Shown: positions 39,230 to 53,500, numbered from the stretch's first letter. The stretch is 64,000 bases of DNA from Pempheris klunzingeri (GCF_042242105.1 NC_092016.1:27718501-27782500), one strand, 5' to 3'. Notes: a model not told the origin generated them from the letters alone. A program made the numbers and translations.

Positions 39230-39720
39230 GCAGCGGTCAATAATCCGATCCACACACTGATGTCAGATCTGTCCTCATTCACTTGCGGCGCCCCTTCCGC
39301 GCCTTGTCGCATGTTGATGACGTTGAGGTAATGGCCGTTCTCGCTGTGCCGTGCCGAGTGTTTTATTTTCTCTACCATAGCGGTTAAATTAAACCATATA
39401 ATATTTATTATAGACTGTACAAAACAATACCAACGGGAGAAGACAGTTCCTAACGCAGCAGTGCCGTCTTTAAAGAGCTCCGGGTCGGCCAGGTGAATGA
39501 AAATGTGTGGTTGTTGGCAGCTAGCAGAATGTAGCTCCGCTTTTAGCTTAGCTTCAGGAACGACTGCATTGTTAATTGAAAGACTGGCGAGTAAGGTACA
39601 TTGTCCGCTCATTGCTAGCGCCGCACTGTCCGATCGTTATTTCTTTAACTTAACCGGTTTATTAGATGACATTCGCCCGGAAAGATTTGCTGCTCAGTGA
39701 AGGCAGTATGCTCGTTAGTT
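39230..39720 (+). promoter_or_regulatory. zc3h18: Candidate zc3h18 promoter and first noncoding exon
   Basis: CpG-enriched relative to the flanks (GCGGCGCCCCTTCCGCGCC at about 39285), with a TGATGACG CRE-like element at 39313-39320, about 0.9-1.3 kb upstream of the first coding exon. GGCGA/GTAAGG at 39590 is one possible donor for a 5' noncoding exon. The position is an inference. Confidence 0.4.
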
Positions 39721-40552
39721 AGCCAGCTTTCTCCCCATTTCCAAGTTATGGGCCTAGCGTTAGTTGCCAACTAGCGCGACCCAGCTCTTAGAAGTGATAC
39801 CAGTAATGCTACGCTTTAGGTGAACTTGTGTAGTATTTACAGACTTTGACATGTTGTCTCATCAGGTACAGACCCGCACCTGATAACTTACACCACAGAA
39901 CCCTTCCGAGATATTTGAACATGAGCTTATTAGCTCCTACCGTTGACAAATAGTTGGTAGCTAGCTTGCTACGGCTTTTTTTGGCTGTTGAATTAGCAGC
40001 GCCGGAAGCTAACTTTAATTATTCAAAAGTAAAGAAGTTCTAGTCTTCTCCGTTTATGTAGTCAGATTGTTAGAAAACGTGTCAGATTTTTTTTGGCAAA
40101 GTCCAAGACAACCAAAAACAAAAGTTAGCCGTCTTACATTTTGTGTGTTGTCTAGTCCAATGTGTGTCGTACTGTACTATGTAGTCTTGTATGCTCCTCT
40201 TTTCTCCTTTTTTAAATTAAAGATATGTGTAATATTAAGTTGAGTATTTGAGAACAGTCATGAATATGGAGCACCTTTACTGAAAATTGTTTGTCTGTTA
40301 ATTTCCTCTGTATTTTTTTCTCATGCTTGGTCTCAGTTTGAAACTTCTAAAATGGGTTTTTATCAAAATATTTTCTTTGGGTGAGTTAGTTATATTTTGG
40401 CTTTAGACTAGAGACAACGTTATTGCTTGGTTAATGTTCTGAAATCTTATTCAACCTGGTATGTAACCTGGCTGATATGTTGAGTTGTGTTGTTGTTGAA
40501 TTAGCATATGACTATTTTACTGTTTCTGACTGCTGTTTTTCTGTTTTCACCA
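39721..40552. other. Probable zc3h18 5' intron
   Basis: AT-rich, no coding signal, ends in the acceptor TGTTTTCACCAG at 40541-40552. Confidence 0.45.
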
Positions 40553-40564
40553 GAATATTCTCTA

Positions 40565-41545
40565 ATGGATACTCCTGAAAGCCCCACCCAGTCCCCTCAG
40601 TCCCCTGAGGAGGAGGAGAGGGCCTTTTCTGACAGTGAACTGCTGGATTCTCCTGTTGATGAGGAGGACAGGATCATCTCAGACAGTGAGATAGTCCATG
40701 AAGAGGAGAATGGAGAGCTAGTTGAGGAGGATGAAGATGAAGATGCTGTGGAAAGCAGGGGAAGAGGTTCAGAATTAGAGGATGATAGGGAAGAGGAGGA
40801 TGAGGTGGTCCCTGATTTTGTCTCTGATCCAGAGGATGAGGAGCTTGTAGGAGGGATGGAAGGGATGGTACAGGAGGATGGGGCCATTATGCTGATGGAG
40901 GGGGATGAAGATGGTCAGCAGGACCAGTTGGACCAGGAGGAGGAGGATAAGGAAGGAGAGGAGCAAGAAAATAGAGTCATTGACACTCCACAGTCTCCAG
41001 ACTCAGATCCAGAACAGGGCAAGAGCTTCATTGCTGAAGAGGATGGAGAAGATGGGGAAGAAGTACATGGTGGCTACCGACAGCACACGTCAGCAGAGCC
41101 TTTGACAGTTGAGGCTGATGATGATGAAGAGGAAGAAGGCAAAAGCAAGGCTGAGGAAGATGAAAGGATGAGAGCGGAGGAAGAGAAGAGGAGGAGAGCT
41201 GTCGCGGTGAGGGAGATGAGGGATGACTCGGTGTCTGTTTCCCGGGAGCTGGATGAGCATGAACTGGATTATGATGAGGAGGTCCCTGAAGAGCCCAGCA
41301 TCCCTGCACATGAGGAAGAGGAGGATGAGGAAGACACAAAAGCAGAGGGAGAGGAAGAGGAGGAGGAGAGTGAGGAAAAGAGCAGCAAGAGGAAGGAAAA
41401 GAGACCAATCCTCCCCCCATCTCCTAAAGACAATGAATTCAAGAGGGCAGAGGACTCCAAAGGGCCTGAGAGGGTGCGCAGAGATTCCTTCAGAGACAAG
41501 AAGAAGGATGAGGATGACGGAGAGATTGATGAAGGAGAGATTGAT
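40565..41545 (+). CDS. zc3h18: zc3h18 coding exon 1: acidic N-terminal region
   Basis: Chosen start ATG 40565 (MDTPESPT) because it matches the family N-terminus and follows the acceptor CACCAG; an upstream in-frame ATG at 40508 lies in the intron. 327 codons, dominated by Glu, Asp and Ser. Near the end it contains [18 protein letters not shown], which is nearly identical in human. Donor GAT/GTAAGT, phase 0. Confidence 0.93.
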
Positions 41546-44500
41546 GTAAGTGATTATAGTTTGGCTGGTAATAAAATGTTAATCAGTGTGAGGTCACATG
41601 ATTGGCTGGGCGCAGGTGAATGGGGGAGAAAATGCCTTGCATAATTGGATGTTTGGAAGCCTGGAACAGCTTCTTATTGTGTTTTTATTGTATTTGTTAA
41701 ATCAAAACTTCGTAAGACAGAAGTTGTTGAATGTATAGACTGTATTTATTACTGGATAATCGAGAAGATCCAAGTCCATCCAATGGATCAGTGTCTGGAC
41801 AGATTTGACCTTAGGGTCAAGGGTTGTTGTCAGCTGATGTAGCTGGAGTTGATCAAATGCTGATCCTTTCTTTACTGACTTTTACTGAGTGTGTGAATGT
41901 GAAAAATTCTTTATGTGCACTGGACATCTGAAATCTGGTTGGCAGTATATTGTTCCAATTTGCAAAGGTTTGACTAAATCTCTCTTTTGCATTAGCTAAG
42001 AGCTCTGCAAAATGTTCAGGTAGCAGCTTCTCATTCTCGGCCTGCACTGATGGTCACTTTTACTGGTTGAGATGACAAACATTGTCAGCAACAGGTCTCA
42101 TCAGCAGTTGCTAATTAAGGTTAATTTGGTAAGTAACATGCTGACAGGCTGAAATTAAACATTGATGTGTTGATGAGTTGTGCACTATCTGCAAGCGGAG
42201 TCTCCACTGCCAGGGAAGAAGCTCCACTCTCTAACACCACTGTGCAAGTGTGAGTTGATTGAGTGTTTCTATAGTTCCCACAACCCCAACGGAATCATTT
42301 GTCTTCTGTTTAAGTGATAATGTCGTGTTAATTTCGGTTTTATAGTTTCCTAGTTGAACTTTCATTACTATTATATCAATAATTTAACCACATAAACGTA
42401 GTAGTTTTGACCGTGCACATTTGATATTTGGATTAAGTAGGTTGTGTAAATTCAGTTTTCTGGTTCTGGTCCATGCATCGTGTCCATGACATGGTAGTAT
42501 CATCTGCACATTTGTCAGCTACATGTTTATGCTGTAAACCTCCAGTTCCACCACAACTCAAAGGTCCTCTATTGAACTAAGATCTGGTGACTGTGGAGGC
42601 CATTGAAATGTGCTGAACTCGGCTTAAGATGATGTGTCTTCTATGAAACGACACGTTATCCTGCGGGAAATAGCTATTAGAATCAATAATGGGATGCACA
42701 TGGTCAGCAATACGCAGCTAGCCTGTGGCATTCAAACAATGTTTATTAAGGGGCCTAATATTTGCCATGGAAATATTCCCCACAGCACCACCACCATCCT
42801 GAACCATTAACACAAGGTTGGATGGCCCCATGGATATTGTTCAAACTGAATTCTGACCATAGTCTGTATGTCACAGCAAAAATTAAGAGCAGGCAACATT
42901 TGTCCAATCTCCTACTGTCCAGTTTTGTAGAGCCTGTGTAGACTGTAGCTTTATTTACTTTACTGTCAGTCCTGTTCTTAGCTGACAGGAGTGAAACCAG
43001 GGGTGGTCACCTGCTACTGTTGCCCATCCACTTCAAGGTTCGACGTGTTGAGCATTCTTCTGTATAGCACTGTTGTATCATGCTGTTATTTTAGGTGAGC
43101 TGGAACCAGAAGTGTGACCACTCATTTGTTAATTTCAGTTCATGCTTTTCAAAATGATGCAGTCATTTGGAGAGGAGTGTGAATTCATTTTTAAAAGAAA
43201 CAGTGTTTCACCTTTCGCTCTGCTGCACATAGATTTAGATTTGATTTAAAATAGCTTGTTCTAAAACTGTTATGTAGGCTGACCTAATGTAAAGAAAAAT
43301 GATTCAAGGTAATGTAGAAAGTGCTTGATTTTATTTTCCATTCCATTCTTACTGCAACTTTCAGACTAGTTGGGAAGTTCAGGGGAGACTTTGTTTTTGT
43401 AGCCTCCTTCACTTAACCTGGGAAGCAAGACGCAAGTATTTCCTGGGATCCTGGTTAGCTGCAGCGTTGCTCAGCCATCTAGGTGCAGCTGTCTGCAGAT
43501 GATAACAAAAAAACTTAGGTGAAGCAGAGTTAGTATGTTAGTAGTATGAGTTAGAGTGCAGACTTTTCTGTTTGATGTGTGCTGAAACTGAAGCATTTGG
43601 TAGTGACAGTCCATAGCTGTGGGGTATTATCCTGTCTTACACTTAATGTAATGAAAACATGTTGATACAATTCAGCATTTTGCAGGAAAATATATCAAAA
43701 TTGTGAATCAAATCCATTTGAAAACAATTGAGATTTTATTGTTTTTTGCCATATTGCAAAGTGCTGAAGTAACTACCAGACCTAGCTTGGAATTGTCCTA
43801 GGTTTGTGAAAAACATTTATAAAACTCGGCGGCTGCTCGCTGCTGTAGAGTGGGTCGTCCATTAATCGGAAGGTCGGTGGCTCAATCCTTGGCTCCTATG
43901 AATCCAAAGGCCACTGTTTGATCCCCAGCTCCTATGGGTCAGCATGTCAAAGTGTCCTTGGACAAGACACTGAACCCCAACTTGCTCCTGAAGCAGCTTC
44001 AGTGTGTGAATGTGTGTGAAAGAACAGTCTCCTCCAACTTCAATTCCTCCTGAATGAATGATGTGTGAATGGGTGAATGAGGATGTGATGTAAAAGCGCT
44101 TTGCATAGTCGAAATGACTAGAAAGGAGCTCTCCAAATACAGACCTTTTACCATTTGATAGATTAAAGCTTGCAGTCTGTCTGTGAGCTGTAGGTTTCCT
44201 GATTCCCCACCCTCGCTACAGTGTCAGTCAAAGGTTTTGACCTTCTCACTCAATGGGTTTTCTTTATATTCATTATTTTCAACATTGTACAAAAAAGTGT
44301 TAAACAAACCAGAATATGTTTTATATTTATAGAATCCACCTTTTGCTTTGATGCCAGCTTTGCACACTTGGCATTCTGTCAGTCAGCTTCATGCAGCGGA
44401 TAAGTTCATTAGAGTTACCAGCCTCAGAAACCACAAATTTACAGAACATCAGATTAGTGCCCACATAAATGCATCTCTTGCTGCAAAGAAGTCATGTCAG

Positions 44501-47500
44501 AGGAGGAGGAAGAGAATTGTATGGGGCCAAAAAACACAAGGAGTGGACATTAGACCAGTGGAAATCTGTACTTTGGTCTGAGTCCAATTTTGAGATTTAT
44601 GGTTCCACCCCCCATGTCTTTGTGAGAGGCAGAAAAGGTGAGGGGACGGTTTCTACATGTGTGGTTCCCACCATGAAGCATAGAGGAGGAGGTGTGATGG
44701 TGTGTGGGGGGGCTTTTGCTGGTGACACTGTTGGTGACTTATTCCAAACTTAAGGCCCACTGAACCAGCATGGCTACCACAGCATTCTGCAGTGACACAC
44801 CATCCCATCTGTTCGTGCTTAGTGGGACCATCACTTGTTTTCCAACAGGACAATGAGCCCAAACACACCTCCAGGCTGTTTAAGGGCTATATGACCAAGA
44901 AGGAGGGTGATGGAGCGCTGCATAAGATGACCTGAACTTCACAATCACTCGACCTAAACCCAACTGAGATGGTTTGGGATGAGTTGGACCCCAGAGTGAA
45001 GGAAAAGCAGCCAACAAGTGCTCGGCACCTCTGGGAGCTCATTCAAGACTGTTGGAAAATCATCCAGGTGACGAGCTCATGAAGACGACTGGAAGAACGT
45101 CAAGAGCGTGTAAAGCTGTCATCAAAGCAAAAGGAGGCGACTTTGAGGAATCTAAAATATAAAACATGTTCTAGTTTATTTAACACTTTCTTGATCACTA
45201 CATAATTCCATATTCATTCCTTCATAGTTTGGATTTCTTCAATATTTATATACAATGTAGAAAATAAAAATAAACAAAAACCATTGAATGACAAGGTGTG
45301 TCCAAACTTTCGACTGCATTCCTTCATCCTGGTGGAGGTAGATTAGTCAGCTGCTGCCCAATCAGTTCCTCAGCCGCCCAGAGGCAGGATGCTGTTTATG
45401 GAAGATGGAATAAATGTGGACTGAAGGACAGACCGCTTACATGCCACTCGTGTCTTGTTTTCTATGTGGTTTAAGGCAGACTTTGGTTTTAAATCTAGCA
45501 AAGAGCATCTTAGTCATTGAATGCTGAAACTACTTGCTTCTGCTGACCAGGAAAGGTTCATTCATTCAGCGGGCTATCAGTAAACATATTTTTTTGGATG
45601 TACAGATGACGGTTATATGCTAATTCATTCAGTGAAGAAGCTCACAAAGAAGAACACAGAGCAGAAGAAGAAAATGTTTTGTTTGTTGACAATGCAATGT
45701 AGCGGTGGAATACTCCTCCACCCTGTAAGGACACGGAGCAGAATAAGTTTGAATGCTCTAGAGACTGTATATGGTATACAAGCAGACAATCAGATAATTA
45801 TTCCACCACTACGCTAAGAAGAAAACGTGTATTTTGACACTTCTTTTACCCTCTGTTCTTGTGGTCGCTCACATCAGTCATTCCCTTCAGTCCTCCACTA
45901 GTAGCAACTTGCAGTACTGTGGCATAATTAAAACATTTAAAAAAATGGATTCAAAAAAAAATTCTCTTCATGAAAGTAACACCAACAATTGTCTGACCAA
46001 TGTGAATTTAGTTGGGAAAGAGTGTATCAACCAACTGTCCGCAACACGCCTGTCTTACAGGTTAGATATGAGTGTTTGGAATGAGCTGTACAAAGGTTAT
46101 CCTGTTTGTTTTTCATATGCGGTTCTGTTTTGCCACAGTTCGTACTCAAAGTTGTGATGATTCAGCAGAGTTATTCAATGAAAATCACTGGATATGATCT
46201 AGGGTCATATCCAAGGTTGGTTAGAGTGGGTCGAGTTCAAGGGCTGTCACTAATATCATTTTGGCCTCCACAGCTTCAGTAGTAGTCAGCCAGACATCTC
46301 TCTGTTCTCAGCTGTGATGGACGGTATAGCACCAATAATATTTGGTAGAATAGTAATGGCTTTTGACAGTTTTCTTATGGATACAGTATAAACCAGTGTA
46401 ATAACAGGCTCAGAATCCTAGACACTGAATGACAAACCAATGTGAAACAAGCAAAGAAGTGATCAACCTTGTAAAGAATTCACTTATGGTATTCAAGTAC
46501 AGGGTTTTCTCTCTATTTTTTTTTTTTTTTTTGAGGCGAAGGTGGCAAAGGTTGGAGAACAATTTCACATGTTTTTGTGCTTTCAAATCTTAAGTTGCCA
46601 TTGTACTTCCGTAACACCCCCATGATATGGTAGACCCTCTTGTATGTCTATGCAGGGTCATATGCTGTCGATGGTTCCTGATTTGAAGATTAGGGTTAAT
46701 TGTTTTTTACGTCTAGATGATGCCAAATGCCTGCCCTAGAATATTGTGTCAACTTTATAATATGAAATACAAACGAGATGCTCTCCAAATGCCTTATTTT
46801 TAGCATGATTAGTAGGTAGGATTCAATTCTCTAATGTGTCTAATCTTTCTATGTGTGGGCAGGATGATGACCTGGAGGAGGGGGAGGTAAAAGATCCATC
46901 AGACAGGAAGATCAGACCACGTCCCATCTGCAGGTTCTTTATCAAAGGTGAGTTGTGAAGAGCAGATCCAAACCTAGAATATATTGTGGCTAATATTCTA
47001 GCTCTTATGACGTATCGGTATTCGTAGGTAACGCCACATTGGCAGAGACATGTTTCAGGTGACTTAGAAACAGTGTACATGGCGCCTGTGTGGCTCACTT
47101 GGTGCAGCACGTGCTGTTGAGTCCTTGCCGCAGCGGCTGGGGTTAGAATCTAAAATAAAATATCCTGTTTTATTTATGATATAGTGGATATTAATGTAGA
47201 TCAGAAGTGTGTGTTCACACATATCATGAAAAATGACATTTTTTAACTGTTTGAAACACGTTGGGCTCAGGGGATCTCTGATGGGATGTTTGAGTTTCCT
47301 TATTTTCTGAGATTTGTCATGATATATTCCAAAGGAGGATGTTGCCATGGGGCTGTTGTGTCATTTTATTTGTGGTGATAGCCTTGACTAGGATAAAGGT
47401 AAAGATATCATGCTTTGACTTGTTTTGATGCACTAACAGCAACACAAATAATGTTGTCGATAGGTCATCTGTCTGGTCACTGACTAAATTTGTTCAATAA

Positions 47501-50500
47501 TTATTGTCATTGAACTATATAGCTCTAGAATCGAAAATAGAAATAAAATTCTAATGTTGAATTATAGAGGTTTGACAAATGGACGTTAGATTGTAATAAT
47601 ATCTGTCTTGTTATCAATGTGAAGAGCATATGTGGAATGTTACCTTATTATGTGCTTTTACTATGTGACATGTTCTACAGCAGGGGGAGACATTGTATTT
47701 CTGTTCACTGCTGGTGTTTTATCAGTTGTGCAGTTTGTTTGCACCTTAGTGTGTCACCTAATTTGCAAATGGATTTTTACCAAGATATATACAATAATGC
47801 ATATTTGTCATTTAGAATATCTCCTATTGTTGCATCCGTAATAGAAAACATCGATTGGACTTTTGCTATTTATTTGAAAAGTACAGTTGTACTTCTCATT
47901 TTATGATGTAATACAAGAAAGTACCACTGTTGACAAAAAAAAGAATCTTCTGCTACTCTGCTTGTGTTACCGACTGCCTGTGTATGATATTAAACCATAC
48001 TGTTACATTTTTTCTCTCTAGGAAACTGTACTTGGGGTATGAACTGCAGGTTCATCCACCCCGGAGTCAACGACAAAGGTAACTATTCTCTCATCAGTAA
48101 GCCAGACCTCTTCCCACCTAATGGAGCACCTCCTGGAGGACCACACCCGCTCATACCCAATAATCCCTGGGTAGGTTTCTCTCCCACTACTAATGATTTG
48201 AAGACGCTATCATTTTCGTACCTTTGTGAAACAGTAAAAAATGTGTATAGTATCTGCATGCTTTTGAAGTAACTGTGTACAGACTGCTGTGACATTGTTA
48301 CAATACATAAATACTTTTAAGTAACAGAAATTTAAAAAATGGAACCGAGTACAAATGCTTGGGAACTGGATCTTCATCATCTGCAACTCTGCTGACAGTA
48401 TCACTGGGCCTCTGCATCTCTGTGTGTGCCTGGTTACAAATATAGAGAAACTAATGAACTAATTTGTCACTGTTTCAGGCTGGACCTGCAGTGGAAGAGC
48501 TCCCTCCACCCCCTCCTCCAGTGGAGCCTCCTGTGGAGAGCGCCTGGGAGAGAGGTCTGAGGCATGCCAAAGAGGTAAACACTTCCTTTGCTTCACCTGT
48601 TTGACCCGATGACAATCCAGATCAAATGGAAGAGTGATTTCTGCTCTATTACCTTTTCCTTTCACCAGAAAATTTTATCCTGATATATTCTTAAAGCCTG
48701 TCTTGCAAACTAAATTGGTTTCAATCTCTATCTTGTCACAAAAGATTCTCGGATGTTCACTAAAATAATTCTGTTCTTTCGCCCAACCTCATTGACATAA
48801 ATCGGGTGGACAAAATAATAGAACCACCCATGTATTTACACACACACTGAAATAATACTGAATTAATGGAAAATGAATATTGTTAATGAACAACACACAT
48901 TAAAAGTAGCATTGCGTGCAACACAGACACCTTACTTCTTTTCTGTTCTTGGATCTGGTGTGGTGTCCCATAGGTGCTAAAGAAGGCCACCATCCGTAAG
49001 GAGCAGGAGCCAGACTTTGAGGAGAAGCGTTTCAATGTAACTATCGGAGAGGACGAGAGAGACTTTGACAAAGAGAATGATTTCTTCAGAGAACGCAGCT
49101 ACCGCATCATCAGAGAGTATGACCAGTCCCACTGAACACATTTTGCCAGTTTTACCCCTGCCTCCCCTGTTCTCCTCTTATTATTACTGCATGGGTCACT
49201 TTATTTCTCTTTTCTGTCTGTCTCTCTCACACTACTGATTCAGATGTTTCTTCTCAGAAAAAAACGTATCACTGCACCCACTGCAAAGATGGCATCTTTT
49301 CTACCAGCAGACCATACATGAGACGAACACCACTATACCTTTGTTATTGTGTTGTTATATTTGATTAGCCCCCCATGTTACTAGGACCAGTTTATCTGCA
49401 ATTACTGATATTCTGAGATAAAATGTGCACATGATTATTTATAATGCTCATGCCCTGCATTCTTCCCGCAGCAAAAAACATATAAGTTTGTCTATTAAGT
49501 ATAGACAGTCTTGATAGATAGTGATTTGTTGGATTTGTTGATACTAATCTATTTTTCTTTTTTAGTGAAATGGACTTCAGAGATCCTATATATGGGTAAG
49601 TGTAGACTAACTTACACAGCATTAATGAGATGCTCAATTTCAGTCAGGTTTTTGTTCCTTATCAGAACCTGAATCTTTACTAGACCATAGTGTAGACAGA
49701 GATAAAAGTATTACCCATCTGAGTGATATCATTCCTAAAACAGTGTTTTATAATGTCCCTTTTTAAAGTGTTCCAACCCTTATATGATAATAGCAAAACA
49801 ATAGCCCCTTTTCCACCGCAGGAACTTTTTTCATTTACCCGGGATTTTGAAAAACCTTGGCGCGTTTCCACCGAAATTACCCGGGGAAAAACTTTCCGTC
49901 AATCCCAAACTTTCCCTGAAAAAAGTTCCTAGAAGGGAGGTAGAACAATTCAGATTACCCAGAATTCTTGAGGTGTGCTGAAGAACGCTGATTGGTGGAA
50001 CACACAGCGTTCTGCACTTCCGTGTTTAAGCCAGTGTGGCTGCAAACTTGTTTATTTAATTTCTACAAGCTTCACTTTGTTTGTATTTTGATCAGTGTTT
50101 CCCAACCATTATATTAGGGGGGCACCCTGCCCCCCAACGGCACCATGGTCTACATGGTGGCGGTTTACAATTCCCCTCTGCTCTCTGTATCACGCTACAA
50201 GAAGTGGACAGACGGCGAGGTCCAGGCAATTTTGAGCTTATTTGTCGAGGAAGAAATTCAGTCTCGATTCGAGTCAGCGACCGAGTCTACGGAAGAGTAG
50301 CTGACAAGCTGGTGGAGCTAAATGTAGGGCACACGCCGAAACAAATTTGTGAAAAGTTGAAGAAACTTAAGCAACATTAGAAGTGTGACGATCACTGATA
50401 ATTAATTTGCATTCACTGGCTTCAAATTTGAACAACGGAAAGCATATCTACACGGTTCTGTATGATTCTGTGACATGTTAGGTCTTACAACACTTTGTAA

Positions 50501-53500
50501 AAACACCATAACAAGGATATTAACAATAATAACAATTTATTTTGCCCAAAGTGCTTATTAAACATCTTCACATTTGTAAAACGGGAATACAATTTCTACA
50601 ATGTTTTTATTTCTGCAGTGACCCATATGCTGATCCATACTATGATTATGAAATGGAGGCCCTGTGGCGAGGTGGCCAGTATGAAAACTTCAGAGTGCAG
50701 TATACAGAAGCCCCTCTTCCTTACCACTACAGTGTGAGTATCATCCACAGTCTGCTCAGTTAATGCTGTCCAAGGTTTCCATCACCAAAATGAGCCCTTC
50801 GACAAAAATAAAGTAAAAGTCTAAGAATAAAGTCCAAGCAGAGGACAACCCTTGAACAGTGTAGTGATTAGCGGAAAGACACAGTGTCATTCCAACACAG
50901 TGGTAGGTCTTTCATTCTATGTTGCTGAAAGAGCATATGAAAGCATACAGTACCAGTCAAAAGTTTGGACACACCTTCTCACTCAGTGGTTTTTCTTTTA
51001 TTTTTCCTAAATTGTAGATGAATATTGAAGGCATCAAAATTATAAGATAAGATAAACCAATACCACAATTCACTTGTCACAGCAACTCAATAGTATGATA
51101 AAGAGTGACATAGATGACATGAATGTACTTTAAACATAAATATTACTATATACAACCTCCATATATACAGATATAGGATAAATAAACTGCAAATGATTCA
51201 TATGAATAACTGAGATAAACAAATTGCACATGATGAATATGAATAACTAAATTGTCACATTGTGGATTATGTGAAGTAAAGTAATTATAGTAACAAAGGT
51301 GACAAATGGTGATGATAACCAGTAGTGCTATGTTATGTAGAGTGTTATTGGGGTTGGGGTGAAGGACCTGCGATAGCGTTCCTTCTTGCACTGTGGGTGT
51401 AGCAGTCTGTGGCTGATGGAGCTGTTTAAGGCCCCCGTAGTCTCATGCAGGAGGTGAGAGGTGTTGTTCATGATTGATGTCCGCTTGGCCAACAGCCAAC
51501 ATCCGCCTCTCACCCACATCCTCTACAGAGTCCAGAGGGCAGCCCACGACAGAGCAAGCCCTCTTAACCACTTTATTGAGTCTGTTCCTGTCCCTCTTTG
51601 TGCATCCTCCATTCCAAACAGACCACTGCATAGAAAATGGTAGATGCCACCACTGTGTCATAAACTATTCAAAGGACCTCAGTCTCAGCAGATGACGACA
51701 ACTTTGGCCCTTCGTGTACAGGACATGCTTGTTGTCTTAACAGGCCAGTTTATTGTTGAGACAATGTCCAATTTCTGGATGTTCACCGGTGCAGGGGCTT
51801 CTTCCCATGGAAGTCTTCTAGTTTTACTGCTGTTGATGTCAAGGTGGTTCTGCCCACACCAGTCAACAGAGTCCTTGATAACCCCCCAATATTCCTCTTT
51901 GTTCCCTTCTGATATGCATCCGATGATGGCTGTATCATCAAAGAACTTCTGAAGTTCTGAAGCTAATTAGGAGAATACCAAGAGTGCGCAAAGCTGTCAT
52001 CAAAGCAAAAGGTGGCTACTTTTTCTCATCGTCCCCACTCGGGGGGTGGTGGGTTGTCTTCCTCAAGCTCGAGTCCTCTACCAGAGGCCTCGGAGTTTGA
52101 GGGTGTTGCACAGTATTTTGGCTGTGGGGTTGCGCTCTTCTGGACAGAGACCTCACATGTTTTACCTGGAAACTGCTGGAGTAGTGGGTCACAGCCCTCA
52201 GTGCTCTGATCACCTGTGGCACCACTGTTGCCTTTACTCCGCACATCTTTTCTAGCTCCTCTTTCAGCTCGTGGTATTTTTCAAGCTTCTCGTGTTCCTT
52301 CTTCCTGATGTTGCTGTCGCTCAGGATTGCTACACCTATCACCACTGTCTTCTTCTGTTGCTTTCTGTCGTTTGTCAATCAACACGATGTCTGGTTCGTC
52401 AGCCATTACCAGTTTCCCAGTCTTTTCACAGAATCTTGGTACAAACATTCTCAACCACTTTGGAAGGTGTCTTGTATTGAAAATGTGGGACTTCCAGCAC
52501 ATACTCTGCACAGATGTTCCTGCACACCATGCCAGCCAATTGGGTATTTCCCAAGGTATTTGTGGCTGCCCTGAATATTTGGAATATTGCCTTCTGGTAG
52601 TTTGACGCCCTCAGTTCTGATTATCTTTCCTGTCTTTGATACTATCTGATACCTCCAACTGCAAAACCGTATCCCTTTGTCTTTTTCCTCTGTGCATAGA
52701 GCTCCATTGATGTCAAAGACCTCACTGAGACAAGTCATTGTAATGGCTGACATTCCCTAACTCACAACTGTTGTTTATTTTGAGCTGCCAGAAATAATCA
52801 GTGGAGCACCAAATGTGTGTTAATTAATTGCTGAGAATAGTCCCCACAAAATTTTCACTTTACCCCTGTTGAAGGTACGTTTACTAAAAGCTACAGTCCT
52901 GCATATCTATTTTTTAGAAGATATCTGAGCCTTTTCTTTCAAAATGAAACAATATATTTGAGTTATCGGAGTCAGTAAGAATTAAAGTAATGCTACAACA
53001 GGGTACGTAGGTCAAAGTAGTTCTAACACATTTTTGATTTTAGAGATTTATTTATCATAACAAAAATGAAGAACAATGTCAGTTGGTTTTGTGCCATCAT
53101 AGCAAATTCGTCAGTAAATAGCAAGTTTATTGCTAGAAAACTCAACACATACATGGTCAACAGGAACGTGAACATGACCGTGACCCTCGGGAGCGGCACC
53201 GGGACAGAGAGAGAGAGCGGGATCACCGTGAAAGGGAGCGCCGGCAGAGAGAGAGGGAAAGGGAGAGAGAGCGGGAACGTGAAAAGGAGAGGATGCGGCG
53301 GAAAGAAGAGTGGGAGAGGGACCGGATGAAGCGAGACGATAAGGAGAGGCCAAGGATGCGTCCTCCTCGAGACACCAGGGAGAAAAAAGACGAGGAAAAA
53401 CTGAAACCACGCTCTCCCCTTAGCCTGCCACCCAAGTAAGTGAAATTTGAGGTCGCTTTAGAATATGATTGTTTTATTTGCCGAATTTTTTGTCACATCT

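Noticed and set aside
40597-41499. Several minus-strand and +2/+3 frames, Ser- or Leu-rich
   Set aside because: Shadows of the GAG/GAT-rich acidic exon of zc3h18.
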